A stretch of DNA of 64,000 nucleotides, taken from contig JAEYRX010000013.1 in assembly GCA_023435225.1 (NCBI GenBank), positions 1 to 64,000 on the forward strand, given 5' to 3'. Both the position numbers and the translations under genes were made by a program. The notes below the pieces were generated by a model. The model searched no databases. It was not told the origin of the DNA and was given only the letters and a program-made list of their open reading frames with translations. This DNA comes from Bacillota bacterium. Lineage in GTDB: Bacteria; Bacillota; UBA4882; UBA8346. Positions within the stretch are counted from its first letter, which is position 1. Each line of letters opens with the position of its first letter. Of the stretch, positions 9,453 to 16,838 are shown piece after piece.

Positions 9453-10115
9453 TTAATAAGCTATCTTTTGTTGAGTCTTAGTCACAAATACAACTATTTC
9501 TACCTGATCGTATTTATCAATATTTTCAAAATCAATGGCAATACCTTGCTTGATAGGATTCCCTACCATCTCAATCCTAACAATTTTACCCGATAATTTT
9601 GTTGTCCGCTCATTTCTTGGGAGTTTAAACTCGAATTTTATATTATTTCCTACTTTAAGTTGTAAATTTGGTTCTACGATTGCAAATAAACCGCAAGCTG
9701 AGATATTAATAACCTTACCGTCGATTTTTCTTTCATCAATATAATAAGAAAAAGGCAACTCGGTATCCACCCGGTGGTATCTTCTAAATGACGTATAATC
9801 AACCTCAATCGGTTTAGCTAAGATTAATGGTTGATCTTCCCGCAGCTTTTGTTCAATAACATATGAACCAAACTTTCTTTTTTCACCATCTTCTCTTTCA
9901 AAACATATAGTTAATTCCGAACCTTTATTTATTAGAGCGGCCACCTCTTTTTCCACAAACTCGAGGTACATTTTGTCTTCTTTCAATCCTTTAATCATTG
10001 TTTTAATGGCCGCTGAACATTCTCGTAATTGACCGTTATTATCGGTAAATTGAATTAATAATCTATTGCCTGTCTTAAAAACATCACCGACTCTTTGAAC
10101 CAATTTATTTTCCAC
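9453..10115 (-). CDS. YcgR-like PilZ c-di-GMP receptor
   Basis: Cytoplasmic protein of 220 residues with an N-terminal YcgR-like beta domain (about 1-100) and a C-terminal PilZ domain. The PilZ c-di-GMP contacts are visible: RxxxR in SFRRYHRVDTELPF and the NxSxxG motif in NISACGLFA. The start is a GTG at 10115 with only a weak AGAGTGGG just before it; a slightly later start is possible. It is the second of two PilZ genes on this strand, separated by family C and family A foldback elements, so the two were probably one duplicated pair. Likely targets are flagellar motor or envelope functions, which the sequence does not show. Confidence 0.88.
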   Translation of the reverse strand: MENKLVQRVGDVFKTGNRLLIQFTDNNGQLRECSAAIKTMIKGLKEDKMYLEFVEKEVAALINKGSELTICFEREDGEKRKFGSYVIEQKLREDQPLILAKPIEVDYTSFRRYHRVDTELPFSYYIDERKIDGKVINISACGLFAIVEPNLQLKVGNNIKFEFKLPRNERTTKLSGKIVRIEMVGNPIKQGIAIDFENIDKYDQVEIVVFVTKTQQKIAY

Positions 10116-10225
10116 CCCACTCTATACCCTATGACACGTTTATAAACCACAACCCAAACAATCATATCCTAAGTTCGCTAAAAAACTGCATAACTCCTTT
10201 TATTCATAAATTCTTTAATTATATA

Positions 10226-10340
10226 AGGGGTTTCATTATTACCGTAATTAATTTCTAAATACAATATATAGCGTATAACCCAAATGTATCTATCGATATA
10301 TTGTGTTCGAATGTATACTTTATTAATTATGAAAAACCCT
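10226..10340. repeat. Foldback element, family C copy 1
   Basis: A 115-bp palindrome with ends AGGGGTTTCATTATTA and AATTATGAAAAACCCT and inner arms ATACAATATATAG and ATATATTGTGTTC. Flanks TTATATA (10219-10225) and TTATTTA (10341-10347) agree at 6 of 7 bases, as a worn target duplication might. It stands in the leader region of the first PilZ gene. Confidence 0.85.
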
Positions 10341-10387
10341 TTATTTAAGTTGATTTAAATTTTATTGACCCACAGACTTTTCATTAT

Positions 10388-10493
10388 TTAAGGAAGCGCT
10401 GATTAATCCGATTTTGTGCGAGCAAATATGCGGTATTAGGCATTTTGCGAAGCACAAAATCGTCACTTATTCAATTAATCAGCGCTTCCTTAA
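10388..10493. repeat. Foldback element, family A copy 2, supplies a stop codon
   Basis: Same sequence as copy 1 apart from a few changes in the loop. On the minus strand the first bases TTAAGG provide the TAA stop (10490-10492) of the second PilZ gene. The 5' end of the element therefore lies exactly at a gene end. Confidence 0.9.
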
Positions 10494-11152
10494 CGAACGA
10501 CTCTAAACTTCTTTTGAATAATCAATTCTTGTTGGCGTTTGAAAAGATAACGGTTAATCTGGTTTAAAGATTCTGTCCCGATACTAAAAAACTTTATCCC
10601 GACTCCTAATCGTGGTTCATGCTTATGAAGCCTGGTTACTTTTCCGGTAAATTTTATCGGCTTACTTTCAGTTGGTAAGGTTAACTTGCAATTCAAAATT
10701 GTCCCGATTAGTATTTTCTCATCGAAACGGATATCTGCATATAAACCGCTGATAGATAAATTTAAAGCTTCACCAATAATTTCATATGTAGAAAAACAGC
10801 TAAAAGGCAACTGGACATCACACCGAAAATATTTCCGTCCAAGTGTAATTTGGTCTTTTCTCTCTATAATTAAACACGACTTTTCAGGTTCGAACCTAAT
10901 GAATTTAGCAAAAAAGACATAATCATTCGACCGGTTAGGTTTCTTAAAATATAATACCATTTTAACCCCGGGTTGAATTTGAGAAATCACATTATCATTT
11001 CGTTCTACATTCAATAAGATCTGCTTTTCTATTATTTCTCTGATTGATGTTTTAAAAAGCATTTTATTTGTTGGAGTATAATATATTTCTAAATATACAA
11101 TATCTCCCGGCTGCAAAATTTTGTTGAGTGGTGGGTTCTCAAAAAACTCCAT
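10490..11152 (-). CDS. YcgR-like PilZ c-di-GMP receptor
   Basis: Protein of 220 residues, paralogous in layout to the one at 9453. N-terminal beta domain, then a PilZ domain with RKYFRCDVQLPF (RxxxR) and NLSISGLYADI (N-x-S-x-x-G). The ATG at 11152 has TTGGAG seven bases upstream; the ATG at 11182 has no ribosome binding site. The stop codon TAA and the sequence after it belong to a family A foldback element, so the natural C-terminus may have been trimmed or replaced by the insertion. Together with the GGEEF protein at 6385 it makes this a c-di-GMP neighbourhood. Confidence 0.87.
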   Translation of the reverse strand: MEFFENPPLNKILQPGDIVYLEIYYTPTNKMLFKTSIREIIEKQILLNVERNDNVISQIQPGVKMVLYFKKPNRSNDYVFFAKFIRFEPEKSCLIIERKDQITLGRKYFRCDVQLPFSCFSTYEIIGEALNLSISGLYADIRFDEKILIGTILNCKLTLPTESKPIKFTGKVTRLHKHEPRLGVGIKFFSIGTESLNQINRYLFKRQQELIIQKKFRVVR

Positions 11153-11323
11153 TTCAATTCTCCAATAATAGACTCTATTCATTAGATGAATATGAATCTT
11201 TTATTCAATATACTTCTTTGTTTCCCTTTATTTTACTTTAAATTTCTATCTTTTCTTTCTTCAACACTTTTTCAAAATACTGTAGCCAAAATTAAAATAA
11301 GGTAATTATGTAACTCCTTTAAA

Positions 11324-11350
11324 TAGAAAAAGCCAGGTTTCTCCTGACTT
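11324..11350 (-). terminator. Intrinsic terminator of the SDR gene
   Basis: Minus-strand stem AGTCAGG / CCTGGCT with a 5-base loop and a following TTTTTCTATTT tract, 27 bases after the stop of the dehydrogenase gene. Confidence 0.7.
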
Positions 11351-11376
11351 TAATGCTCCAAATAATAAAACTGTTT

Positions 11377-12141
11377 TTATCCCCTGGCCAACCAACCGCC
11401 GTCTATAGCTATTGTGTATCCATTAATATAGTTTGAAGCTGCAGAAGTTAAAAACACTGCCGTTCCTTTTAAATCATCAATCGTTCCCCATCGTCCTAGG
11501 GGAATCCTCGCTATTATTTCCGAATTACGATGGTCGTCATTACGCAGCCAGGCGGTGTTATCAGTAGCTATATATCCCGGAGCTATTGCATTTACATTAA
11601 TATTGTGTTTCCCCCATTCATTGGCCAGCAAGCGAGTGATTCCCCATACACCACTTTTACTAGCTGCAAATGGTGAAAGTTGAACTCCCCCCTGAAAAGA
11701 GTGGATAGAGGTAATATTAATTATTTTGCCGCCGGTTCCTTGCTTTATAAATTGTTTAGCCACAGCTTGGGAGAAAAAGAAGACTGTTTTAATATTAAGA
11801 TTCATTACTTCATCCCAGTCTTTCTCCGTAACTTCAAGAGCATCGGTCCGTCGTGTCATACCGGCGGAGTTTACCAATATATCTATCTGATTATAATTCT
11901 GAAGAATCCGGGTTAAAATCCCCTGAATAGGCTCAATACTCATTAAATTGGCTTTGACCGGGAAGAACTCTCTTCCTCTCTTTTCAACCTCTGCTCTTGT
12001 ATCAAGCATTTCTATGTAATCAACGCCGGCAATATCGGCGCCAGCCTCTGCCAAACCAATACAAATAGCTTGACCAAAACCAGCGCCGGCGCCGGTGACT
12101 AATGCAACTTTCCCATCTAGTCTAAATTGGTCCAGTATCAT
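11377..12141 (-). CDS. KduD-like short-chain dehydrogenase with Tyr-to-Phe change
   Basis: SDR-family protein of 254 residues most like 2-dehydro-3-deoxy-D-gluconate 5-dehydrogenase (KduD, pectin/uronate breakdown), including the terminal IDGGWLAR. The Rossmann motif GAGAGFG (residues 17-23), NSAG (91-94) and Ser145 are present. In the active site the invariant YxxxK reads F158-A-A-S-K162: codon 11668-11670 is TTT on the coding strand where TAT or TAC is expected. Loss of the catalytic Tyr hydroxyl should greatly impair hydride transfer, so it may be a non-catalytic relative or a recent mutation. The cupin gene upstream (12262-12609) is on the same strand 120 bases away. Confidence 0.82.
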   Translation of the reverse strand: MILDQFRLDGKVALVTGAGAGFGQAICIGLAEAGADIAGVDYIEMLDTRAEVEKRGREFFPVKANLMSIEPIQGILTRILQNYNQIDILVNSAGMTRRTDALEVTEKDWDEVMNLNIKTVFFFSQAVAKQFIKQGTGGKIINITSIHSFQGGVQLSPFAASKSGVWGITRLLANEWGKHNINVNAIAPGYIATDNTAWLRNDDHRNSEIIARIPLGRWGTIDDLKGTAVFLTSAASNYINGYTIAIDGGWLARG

Positions 12142-12261
12142 TTCTTTCCTCCCACTGTGTTTCTGAATAATTATTCTTCGGGATCAAAGAAAATCCTGCT
12201 TTTTTACGTAATAATTTGAATAAAATATTGAAATATATAGGCAAAAAGAAATTAGGAACTT

Positions 12262-12609
12262 TCAATATGTTAATATAACTGCCATTAATACCAAAGGTTC
12301 ATTTCCAACATTTTTTACCGAATGACCTCTACCGCTGCCGGTAACTAAAGCATCACCGGTATTGAATTCCTTATCCTGATCATTATCATTAACTATTCCC
12401 CGTCCGGAGATACAATAAAAAACTTCTTCTTCTTGATCATGTTGATGATATCCTATAGAACCTCCTATTGGAATAGTAACTTCAGCAACCAGACGGGTTT
12501 TACCTTGAAGGTCTCCTTCTTTAAAGAGATGTTTTATTTGCACAACTCCTTCTCCGCCTCTCATTTTTTCCCGCCTTTCAACTTGCATTTCTTTTGAAGT
12601 TCTTAACAT
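12262..12609 (-). CDS. Small single-domain cupin
   Basis: Cupin of 115 residues with motif 1 in GYHQHDQEEEVFYCISG (metal-binding His, His, Glu) and motif 2 in GDALVTGSGRGHSVKN (third His). Such small cupins bind a divalent metal and act as sugar isomerases, oxygenases or sensors; the substrate cannot be read. The ATG at 12618 abuts its GAAGGG, so the ATG at 12609 (spacing nine) is preferred. It lies upstream of the KduD-like gene and may share a uronate-related role, which is inference only. Confidence 0.8.
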   Translation of the reverse strand: MLRTSKEMQVERREKMRGGEGVVQIKHLFKEGDLQGKTRLVAEVTIPIGGSIGYHQHDQEEEVFYCISGRGIVNDNDQDKEFNTGDALVTGSGRGHSVKNVGNEPLVLMAVILTY

Positions 12610-12678
12610 ATTAATCATCCCTTCTTAAACATAGATTTAGTAAGTAAATCTCTCTATAATAATTGGCGCTTTTCTATA

Positions 12679-12858
12679 TAGGATGAAGTAAATTTCTTAT
12701 ATAAAATTTGCATTCTTAAGGCCGAATGCAAATGCTATTAAATTGGTATTTACTTCATCCTATTACAGCTGTAATAAGTTGAATTAAATTCATTAGCTTT
12801 CCATCACGTCCGGCTTTAGGGATGTGATATTTTATTAAAGAAATTTAATTCAACTTAT
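12679..12858. repeat. Back-to-back palindromes
   Basis: Three adjoining dyads fill this gap. (1) 12679-12762: arms TAGGATGAAGTAAAT and ATTTACTTCATCCTA, with an inner stem TTTGCATTC / GAATGCAAA. (2) 12762-12775: perfect palindrome ATTACAGCTGTAAT. (3) 12774-12858: arms ATAAGTTGAATTAAATT and AATTTAATTCAACTTAT with inner ATCAC / GTGAT. None matches families A-D. Each is about 85 bp, typical of miniature foldback elements. A further short hairpin CCTCAT / ATGAGG lies near 12930-12947. Confidence 0.7.
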
Positions 12859-13005
12859 ATATAAAAAGAGCTTCCGAACTATAATATCGGTGAAAAATGT
12901 AATTGAGGTTAAGTCAAAAAAATACCTCATTGGTTTATGAGGCGTTTATGCTTTGTGTTGATTATAAATAAAGGAGCTTATTTTCAATAAAGTTTAATTA
13001 TTGAT

Positions 13006-13153
13006 ACAACTTTCGCACTTTAATTTTAATGCAGTAAAATCAATAATTTAAGGTATCAACTTTTGAAAAAATCGTTAAAGCTTTCGATATTTTCAAAAGT
13101 TAATTTTAATTGATATGACTTTACTGCAAGCCATTTTTGTAGTGCGAAAGTTG
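13006..13153. repeat. Foldback element, family D copy 3, with target duplication
   Basis: A 148-bp palindrome with ends CAACTTTCGCACTT and AGTGCGAAAGTTG and inner arms TGCAGTAAAATCAAT and TTGATATGACTTTACTGCA. The perfect 10-bp direct repeat AATTATTGAT flanks it (12996-13005 and 13154-13163), which is good evidence for insertion as a unit. It lies just past the end of the transporter gene at 13209. Confidence 0.85.
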
Positions 13154-13208
13154 AATTATTGATTTAATTGACTTTACTGTAAGAAATTTTGGTGTTGCGA
13201 AGAAATTA

Positions 13209-13511
13209 TTACTTAATCAACATTCCCGAAAAAGCTTCCCAAAGGGTATAAAAACCTATTCCCATAAAAAGAACTCCAGAGCCGATTTTTAAATAATTGA
13301 CCGGTATAATTTTTATAACTAGTCCTCCAAATAATACTCCAATCAGAGTAACTGCCGCCAGAGCCAAACTAGCGCCCAAAAAAACCGATATTGGAGCCTT
13401 TGAGTCAGCTACCAAGGAAAAAACCGCCAACTGAGTCTTATCCCCCATCTCGGCAATAAACAGAGTGGAAAAAGCCAAAAAGAAAACTTGCCAGTTCAGA
13501 AAAAACTTCAT
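13209..13511 (-). CDS. Half-size TMEM165/GDT1 (UPF0016) cation transporter
   Basis: Membrane protein of 100 residues with three hydrophobic segments. It carries one copy of the family signature E-x-G-D-K-T in IAEMGDKTQLAVF. Full-length GDT1/MneA-type proteins have two such motifs; single-repeat members act as dimers, and the family moves Mn2+ or Ca2+. No second half lies next to it in this window. The ATG at 13511 has GGAGG seven bases before it; the ATG at 13517 is too close. No manganese riboswitch was recognised upstream. Confidence 0.85.
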   Translation of the reverse strand: MKFFLNWQVFFLAFSTLFIAEMGDKTQLAVFSLVADSKAPISVFLGASLALAAVTLIGVLFGGLVIKIIPVNYLKIGSGVLFMGIGFYTLWEAFSGMLIK

Positions 13512-13636
13512 CAACATCCCTCCAACTTAAGCTTTTACTCTGTACTCAAATCAACAACTCTTTTAGTTTTCCAAAGAAGGCAGAATTTAATCGAAAAAAA
13601 TCTTTAACGGAAAATATTTAAACCTTGTTTGGGCAT

Positions 13637-13659
13637 AAAAAAAAGGGACCTCTGTCCCT
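13637..13659 (-). terminator. Intrinsic terminator after tRNA-His
   Basis: Stem AGGGAC / GTCCCT with loop AGAG, followed on the minus strand by eight T. It ends the tRNA-His transcript 17 bases past the encoded CCA. Confidence 0.85.
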
Positions 13660-13675
13660 CACACTCTAGTATTTT

Positions 13676-13753
13676 TGGGGTGAGCGATGGGGCTCGAACC
13701 CACGACCTCCAGGGCCACAACCTGGCACTCTAACCAGCTGAGCTACGCCCACC
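13676..13753 (-). tRNA. tRNA-His (GTG)
   Basis: Cloverleaf read on the minus strand: acceptor GTGGGCG pairs with CGCTCAC (one G-U), D arm GCTCAGCTGGTTAGAGTGC, anticodon arm CCAGG-TTGTGGC-CCTGG with anticodon GTG, and T arm with GGTTCGAGCC. The extra 5' G (13753) faces C73, the His identity feature, and CCA is encoded (13678-13676). Confidence 0.97.
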
Positions 13754-13882
13754 ATTGTGCAACAGATATTGTATCACAGAGCTATATAGATGTCAAACAA
13801 TTATTATTTATTCCTTCTACATATATTTTTATTACCCAACTGTACTATTTAGACATTATTTAGGACCGAAATTCTAAGCATA

Positions 13883-13912
13883 TTGAAGGGTTGTCGCTTG
13901 ACAACCCTTCAA
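13883..13912. terminator. Strong hairpin after the amylase gene
   Basis: Perfect 13-bp stem TTGAAGGGTTGTC / GACAACCCTTCAA with a 4-base loop, 18 bases past the amylase stop. There is no clear T tract, so it may act as a processing or stabilising hairpin rather than a classical terminator. Confidence 0.6.
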
Positions 13913-13929
13913 GGAACTATTTATATAAA

Positions 13930-15357
13930 TTAACCTCGTTTAAAGATCCTTACCCCATGTGGTGGAATCTCCGGGTAATTTAGACCTGATAAACTGCATC
14001 CAATTGAAAATACAGGTTCCCAACCGTTGTTCCACTCATGAGGAACCTCAATACAGCGACATTCCTCATTACTCATATTAAAACAGGCTAAAATTTGTTC
14101 TTTTTTCCCACTCCGGACAAAACCAAAAATTCCTTCTCCCAAATGTACATCATGATATGAGCCGGATTGGAGAGATTGATATTGTTTACGAAGGTTTATC
14201 AAGTTCTTTACTTCACGTAATATATTTTGGTCTTGCTCCGATTCGGACCAATACATTGTTTTGCGGCAATCAGGATCTTTATCTCCATACATTCCAATTT
14301 CATCTCCATAATAGAGAGCCGGAATTCCGGGATAAGTAATCTGAAACGCAGTGGCTGCTAAAAATTTACGGCTGTCATGACCACAAAGAGTAATAAATCT
14401 TGGTGTATCGTGACTGCTTAATAAATTGTATGCGCTTGTAATATATTCCCAGGGCAAATTTGAACGGTTATTAACTAATTCCAGACGAAATTGCTCTGCT
14501 GATATTCCGCCCTGGACAAAGTAACGAATTACCGAATCACGCCATCGATAATTCATAACGGCGTCGCAAGTATCGCCTTTTAACCATTCAAATGGTTCAT
14601 CCCAAATCTCTCCGACGATAAAAGCTTCGGGATTAATTGATTTCACTAATTTTCTAAATACCCGCCAAAAATCCATATGAACTTCATTGGGAACATCCAA
14701 ACGCCAACCATCAATCCCAAAACTAGTCCAAAATGAAACCACTTTCAACAAATAATTAACTACCTCCGGATTATGGTGATTTAATTTTGGTAATGAACCA
14801 AAATTCCACCAGCAATCGTAATTTGGAGGGTTTTGGGAAATCGGAAAGCTGTGACAATGATACCATTCTTTAAATCGAGATTTGGCTCCATGTTTCATAA
14901 TATCTTGAAACGCCCAAAAAGTATCTCCGGTGTGATTAAAAACCCCGTCAATAATAATCTTAATTCCGGCCTGATGCAATTGATCAATTAGACTTTTAAA
15001 AGTCCAAATATCGCCGAACTCAGGAGAGATACTTAAATAATCTCTAGTGTCATACTTATGGTTGGAAGGCGAATCAAATATTGGATTTAGATAAAGCGCC
15101 GTAACCCCAATTTGTTGCAAATAAGGTATTTTATTAATAATACCTTTAATATCCCCTCCAAAGAAATTAAAACAAGACGGAGAGTTCCCCCAAGCTTCTT
15201 TCCCAACCGGATCGTTACTTTGATCACCATTACAAAATCTCTCGGGAAATATCTGATAAAAAACTTGATTGGAAGCCCACACCGGTGGTAAGGAAGGAAC
15301 TTGGGGTTGTGAATTGTTCGTGAATCTTTCTTGATTTGCAAATCCTGTTTGACTCAC
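13930..15357 (-). CDS. GH13 alpha-amylase/neopullulanase-like glucosidase
   Basis: Glycoside hydrolase family 13 enzyme of 475 residues acting on alpha-1,4-glucans or maltodextrins. The four GH13 regions are visible: DGVFNH, GWRLDVPNEV (nucleophile Asp), VGEIWDE (acid Glu) and LLSSHDTPR (stabilising Asp). It begins almost directly with the barrel (VFYQIFPERFCNGD, a neopullulanase/cyclomaltodextrinase-like sequence) and lacks the usual N-terminal CBM34 domain; there is no signal peptide, so it is probably cytoplasmic. The start is a GTG at 15357 with AAGGGAG upstream. It stands alone between a tRNA and a flavoprotein gene. Confidence 0.9.
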   Translation of the reverse strand: MSQTGFANQERFTNNSQPQVPSLPPVWASNQVFYQIFPERFCNGDQSNDPVGKEAWGNSPSCFNFFGGDIKGIINKIPYLQQIGVTALYLNPIFDSPSNHKYDTRDYLSISPEFGDIWTFKSLIDQLHQAGIKIIIDGVFNHTGDTFWAFQDIMKHGAKSRFKEWYHCHSFPISQNPPNYDCWWNFGSLPKLNHHNPEVVNYLLKVVSFWTSFGIDGWRLDVPNEVHMDFWRVFRKLVKSINPEAFIVGEIWDEPFEWLKGDTCDAVMNYRWRDSVIRYFVQGGISAEQFRLELVNNRSNLPWEYITSAYNLLSSHDTPRFITLCGHDSRKFLAATAFQITYPGIPALYYGDEIGMYGDKDPDCRKTMYWSESEQDQNILREVKNLINLRKQYQSLQSGSYHDVHLGEGIFGFVRSGKKEQILACFNMSNEECRCIEVPHEWNNGWEPVFSIGCSLSGLNYPEIPPHGVRIFKRG

Positions 15358-15695
15358 GGTATCACTCCCTTAAATTATTATTAAATAACGCCGCAAAGCC
15401 ACAAGAATATATTACTAAATGATAAAAGGGATGTTCAAGAGGGGATAGTTGGAAAATAGGTGGAATAACACATAATTGAGGATGAAACGCTGATGATAGT
15501 TGCTCAAAATCAAATCATCCCGCGCTACATTAGTTTCAATCCTTACTTTTACCTGGCCCTTCTCTCGCGAGAGATAGGTGCGTGGTTTGGATTTTTTATG
15601 TAATATTCATAAAGCACAGGCCTTCATGAACTTAGATCTATTAAACCCGTAAAGTCACTCTTTCAAGAGAGCCCGGGTGAGTTACTTTATTTCTC
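15358..15695. other. Non-coding gap with dyads
   Basis: No gene is seen. It holds the palindrome CTCTCGCGAGAG (near 15573) and, at 15650-15689, an imperfect hairpin TAAAGTCACTC / GAGTTACTTTA that lies just past the stop of the flavoprotein gene and may end its transcript. Confidence 0.4.
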
Positions 15696-16538
15696 CTACC
15701 CCTCCAAATAATGAACCGAACTTAAAGCCGCTACTTGTCCCTGACCAACGGCACGGCTTATCTGCCAGGGTTTGCCGGTACAATCTCCGGCCGCATATAC
15801 TCCCGGAAGGTTGGTCGCTTGGGAAGGGTCGGTTAAAATAAACCCATCTTCAATATTTAAACCTGGGATAAGTTGATCAATCGGACGGCTTGATCTTTCA
15901 ATAAAGACCCCATCAACCTCAAACTCGCCGCTGGTAACTTTTAGCTTCTCCACTTTGTCGGCGCCGCTAATTTTTTGAGGTTTGCCGCTAATTAGGGTAA
16001 TTCTAGGATCAAGTTCTTCCGTCAATTTATATTGAGGCAGATAATATACTTTGCCGCATACTTCAGTTAAAAAAGCCGCTTCACCTTCGGCTTCCGGAAT
16101 GTAACCAATCATGGCGACCGTCTTACCTTTAAAGAACATCCCATCACAAGTGGCGCAATAACTGATCCCCCGGCCCACAAACTCTGTTTCACCTTCGATC
16201 TCCGAACCAAGCGAGACTCCCACAGCTAAAATAATCGTCTTAGCCTGAATAGCATTTTCCCGTCCTATCAAATTAAAAACTTCATCAGAATATATACTCT
16301 GAATTTCATCCTTAATAAAGACTGTTCCCAGGTTTTCGGCATGACTTCGCATATTATGGATTAATTCTTTGCCCGATACCTGTGAGAAACCTAAATAATT
16401 ATCAATTTGATGAGCTTGGAGCAGTTTTGAACTGTATTCTTCTTTCGATACTAAAACCGCTTGTTTGTTACGTCGACGCGCATTAACAGCTGCGGCCAAT
16501 CCGGCCGGTCCTCCTCCTATTATGGCAATATCATACAT
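15696..16538 (-). CDS. Thioredoxin-reductase-like flavoprotein without NADPH motifs
   Basis: FAD protein of 280 residues, a little short for TrxB. The FAD motif GGGPAG (residues 8-13), the redox pair C128-A-T-C131 and the second FAD motif GVYAAGDCTG are present. In the nucleotide domain the NADPH motif GxGxxA is replaced by G145-YIPEAEGEA and the HRRxxxR motif by YYLPQYKL. Loss of both is the hallmark described for ferredoxin-dependent flavin thioredoxin reductase (FFTR) of clostridia and for the deeply rooted type; such enzymes take electrons from ferredoxin. AAGGAGG precedes the ATG. No thioredoxin gene lies beside it. Assignment to FFTR rather than a diverged TrxB is inference. Confidence 0.75.
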   Translation of the reverse strand: MYDIAIIGGGPAGLAAAVNARRRNKQAVLVSKEEYSSKLLQAHQIDNYLGFSQVSGKELIHNMRSHAENLGTVFIKDEIQSIYSDEVFNLIGRENAIQAKTIILAVGVSLGSEIEGETEFVGRGISYCATCDGMFFKGKTVAMIGYIPEAEGEAAFLTEVCGKVYYLPQYKLTEELDPRITLISGKPQKISGADKVEKLKVTSGEFEVDGVFIERSSRPIDQLIPGLNIEDGFILTDPSQATNLPGVYAAGDCTGKPWQISRAVGQGQVAALSSVHYLEG

Positions 16539-16562
16539 AGAGTTACCTCCTTAAAAATTATT

Positions 16563-16715
16563 AGTAATCAGAAGTCAGGAGTGCAAGCAAATTTTTATAG
16601 TCATTAAAGATTTTGGAGTTTGCAACTTTTGCTTTTTTCTCCTGTCTTGTGTCTCCTGGGTACTGAAAACTAATGCTAAATTAATTATTAGAAATATGTC
16701 TCCTGTCTCCTGAGC
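16563..16715. repeat. Degenerate palindrome of the CAGAAGTCAG type, copy 1
   Basis: The stretch holds TCAGAAGTCAGGAG on one side and repeated TCTCCTGTCT on the other, with short direct repeats inside each arm. Similar sequence lies at 19085-19200 and 51378-51487. It fills the gap between two divergent genes (15696 and 16839); no other feature is seen there. Confidence 0.5.
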
Positions 16716-16838
16716 TTAAATAGCTAATTCATTTAATTTATATTTTATAGACAGGTAATCCTTTAAAAATGAAGAATACTAATTTATATTCATGATATCC
16801 AAAAAATTATTTGCATTACAGAAAGGTTGTGTTTCGGG

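Noticed and set aside
15358..15695. Riboswitch upstream of the amylase gene
   Set aside because: Some dyads are present but no known aptamer core; the gap more likely holds only a terminator.
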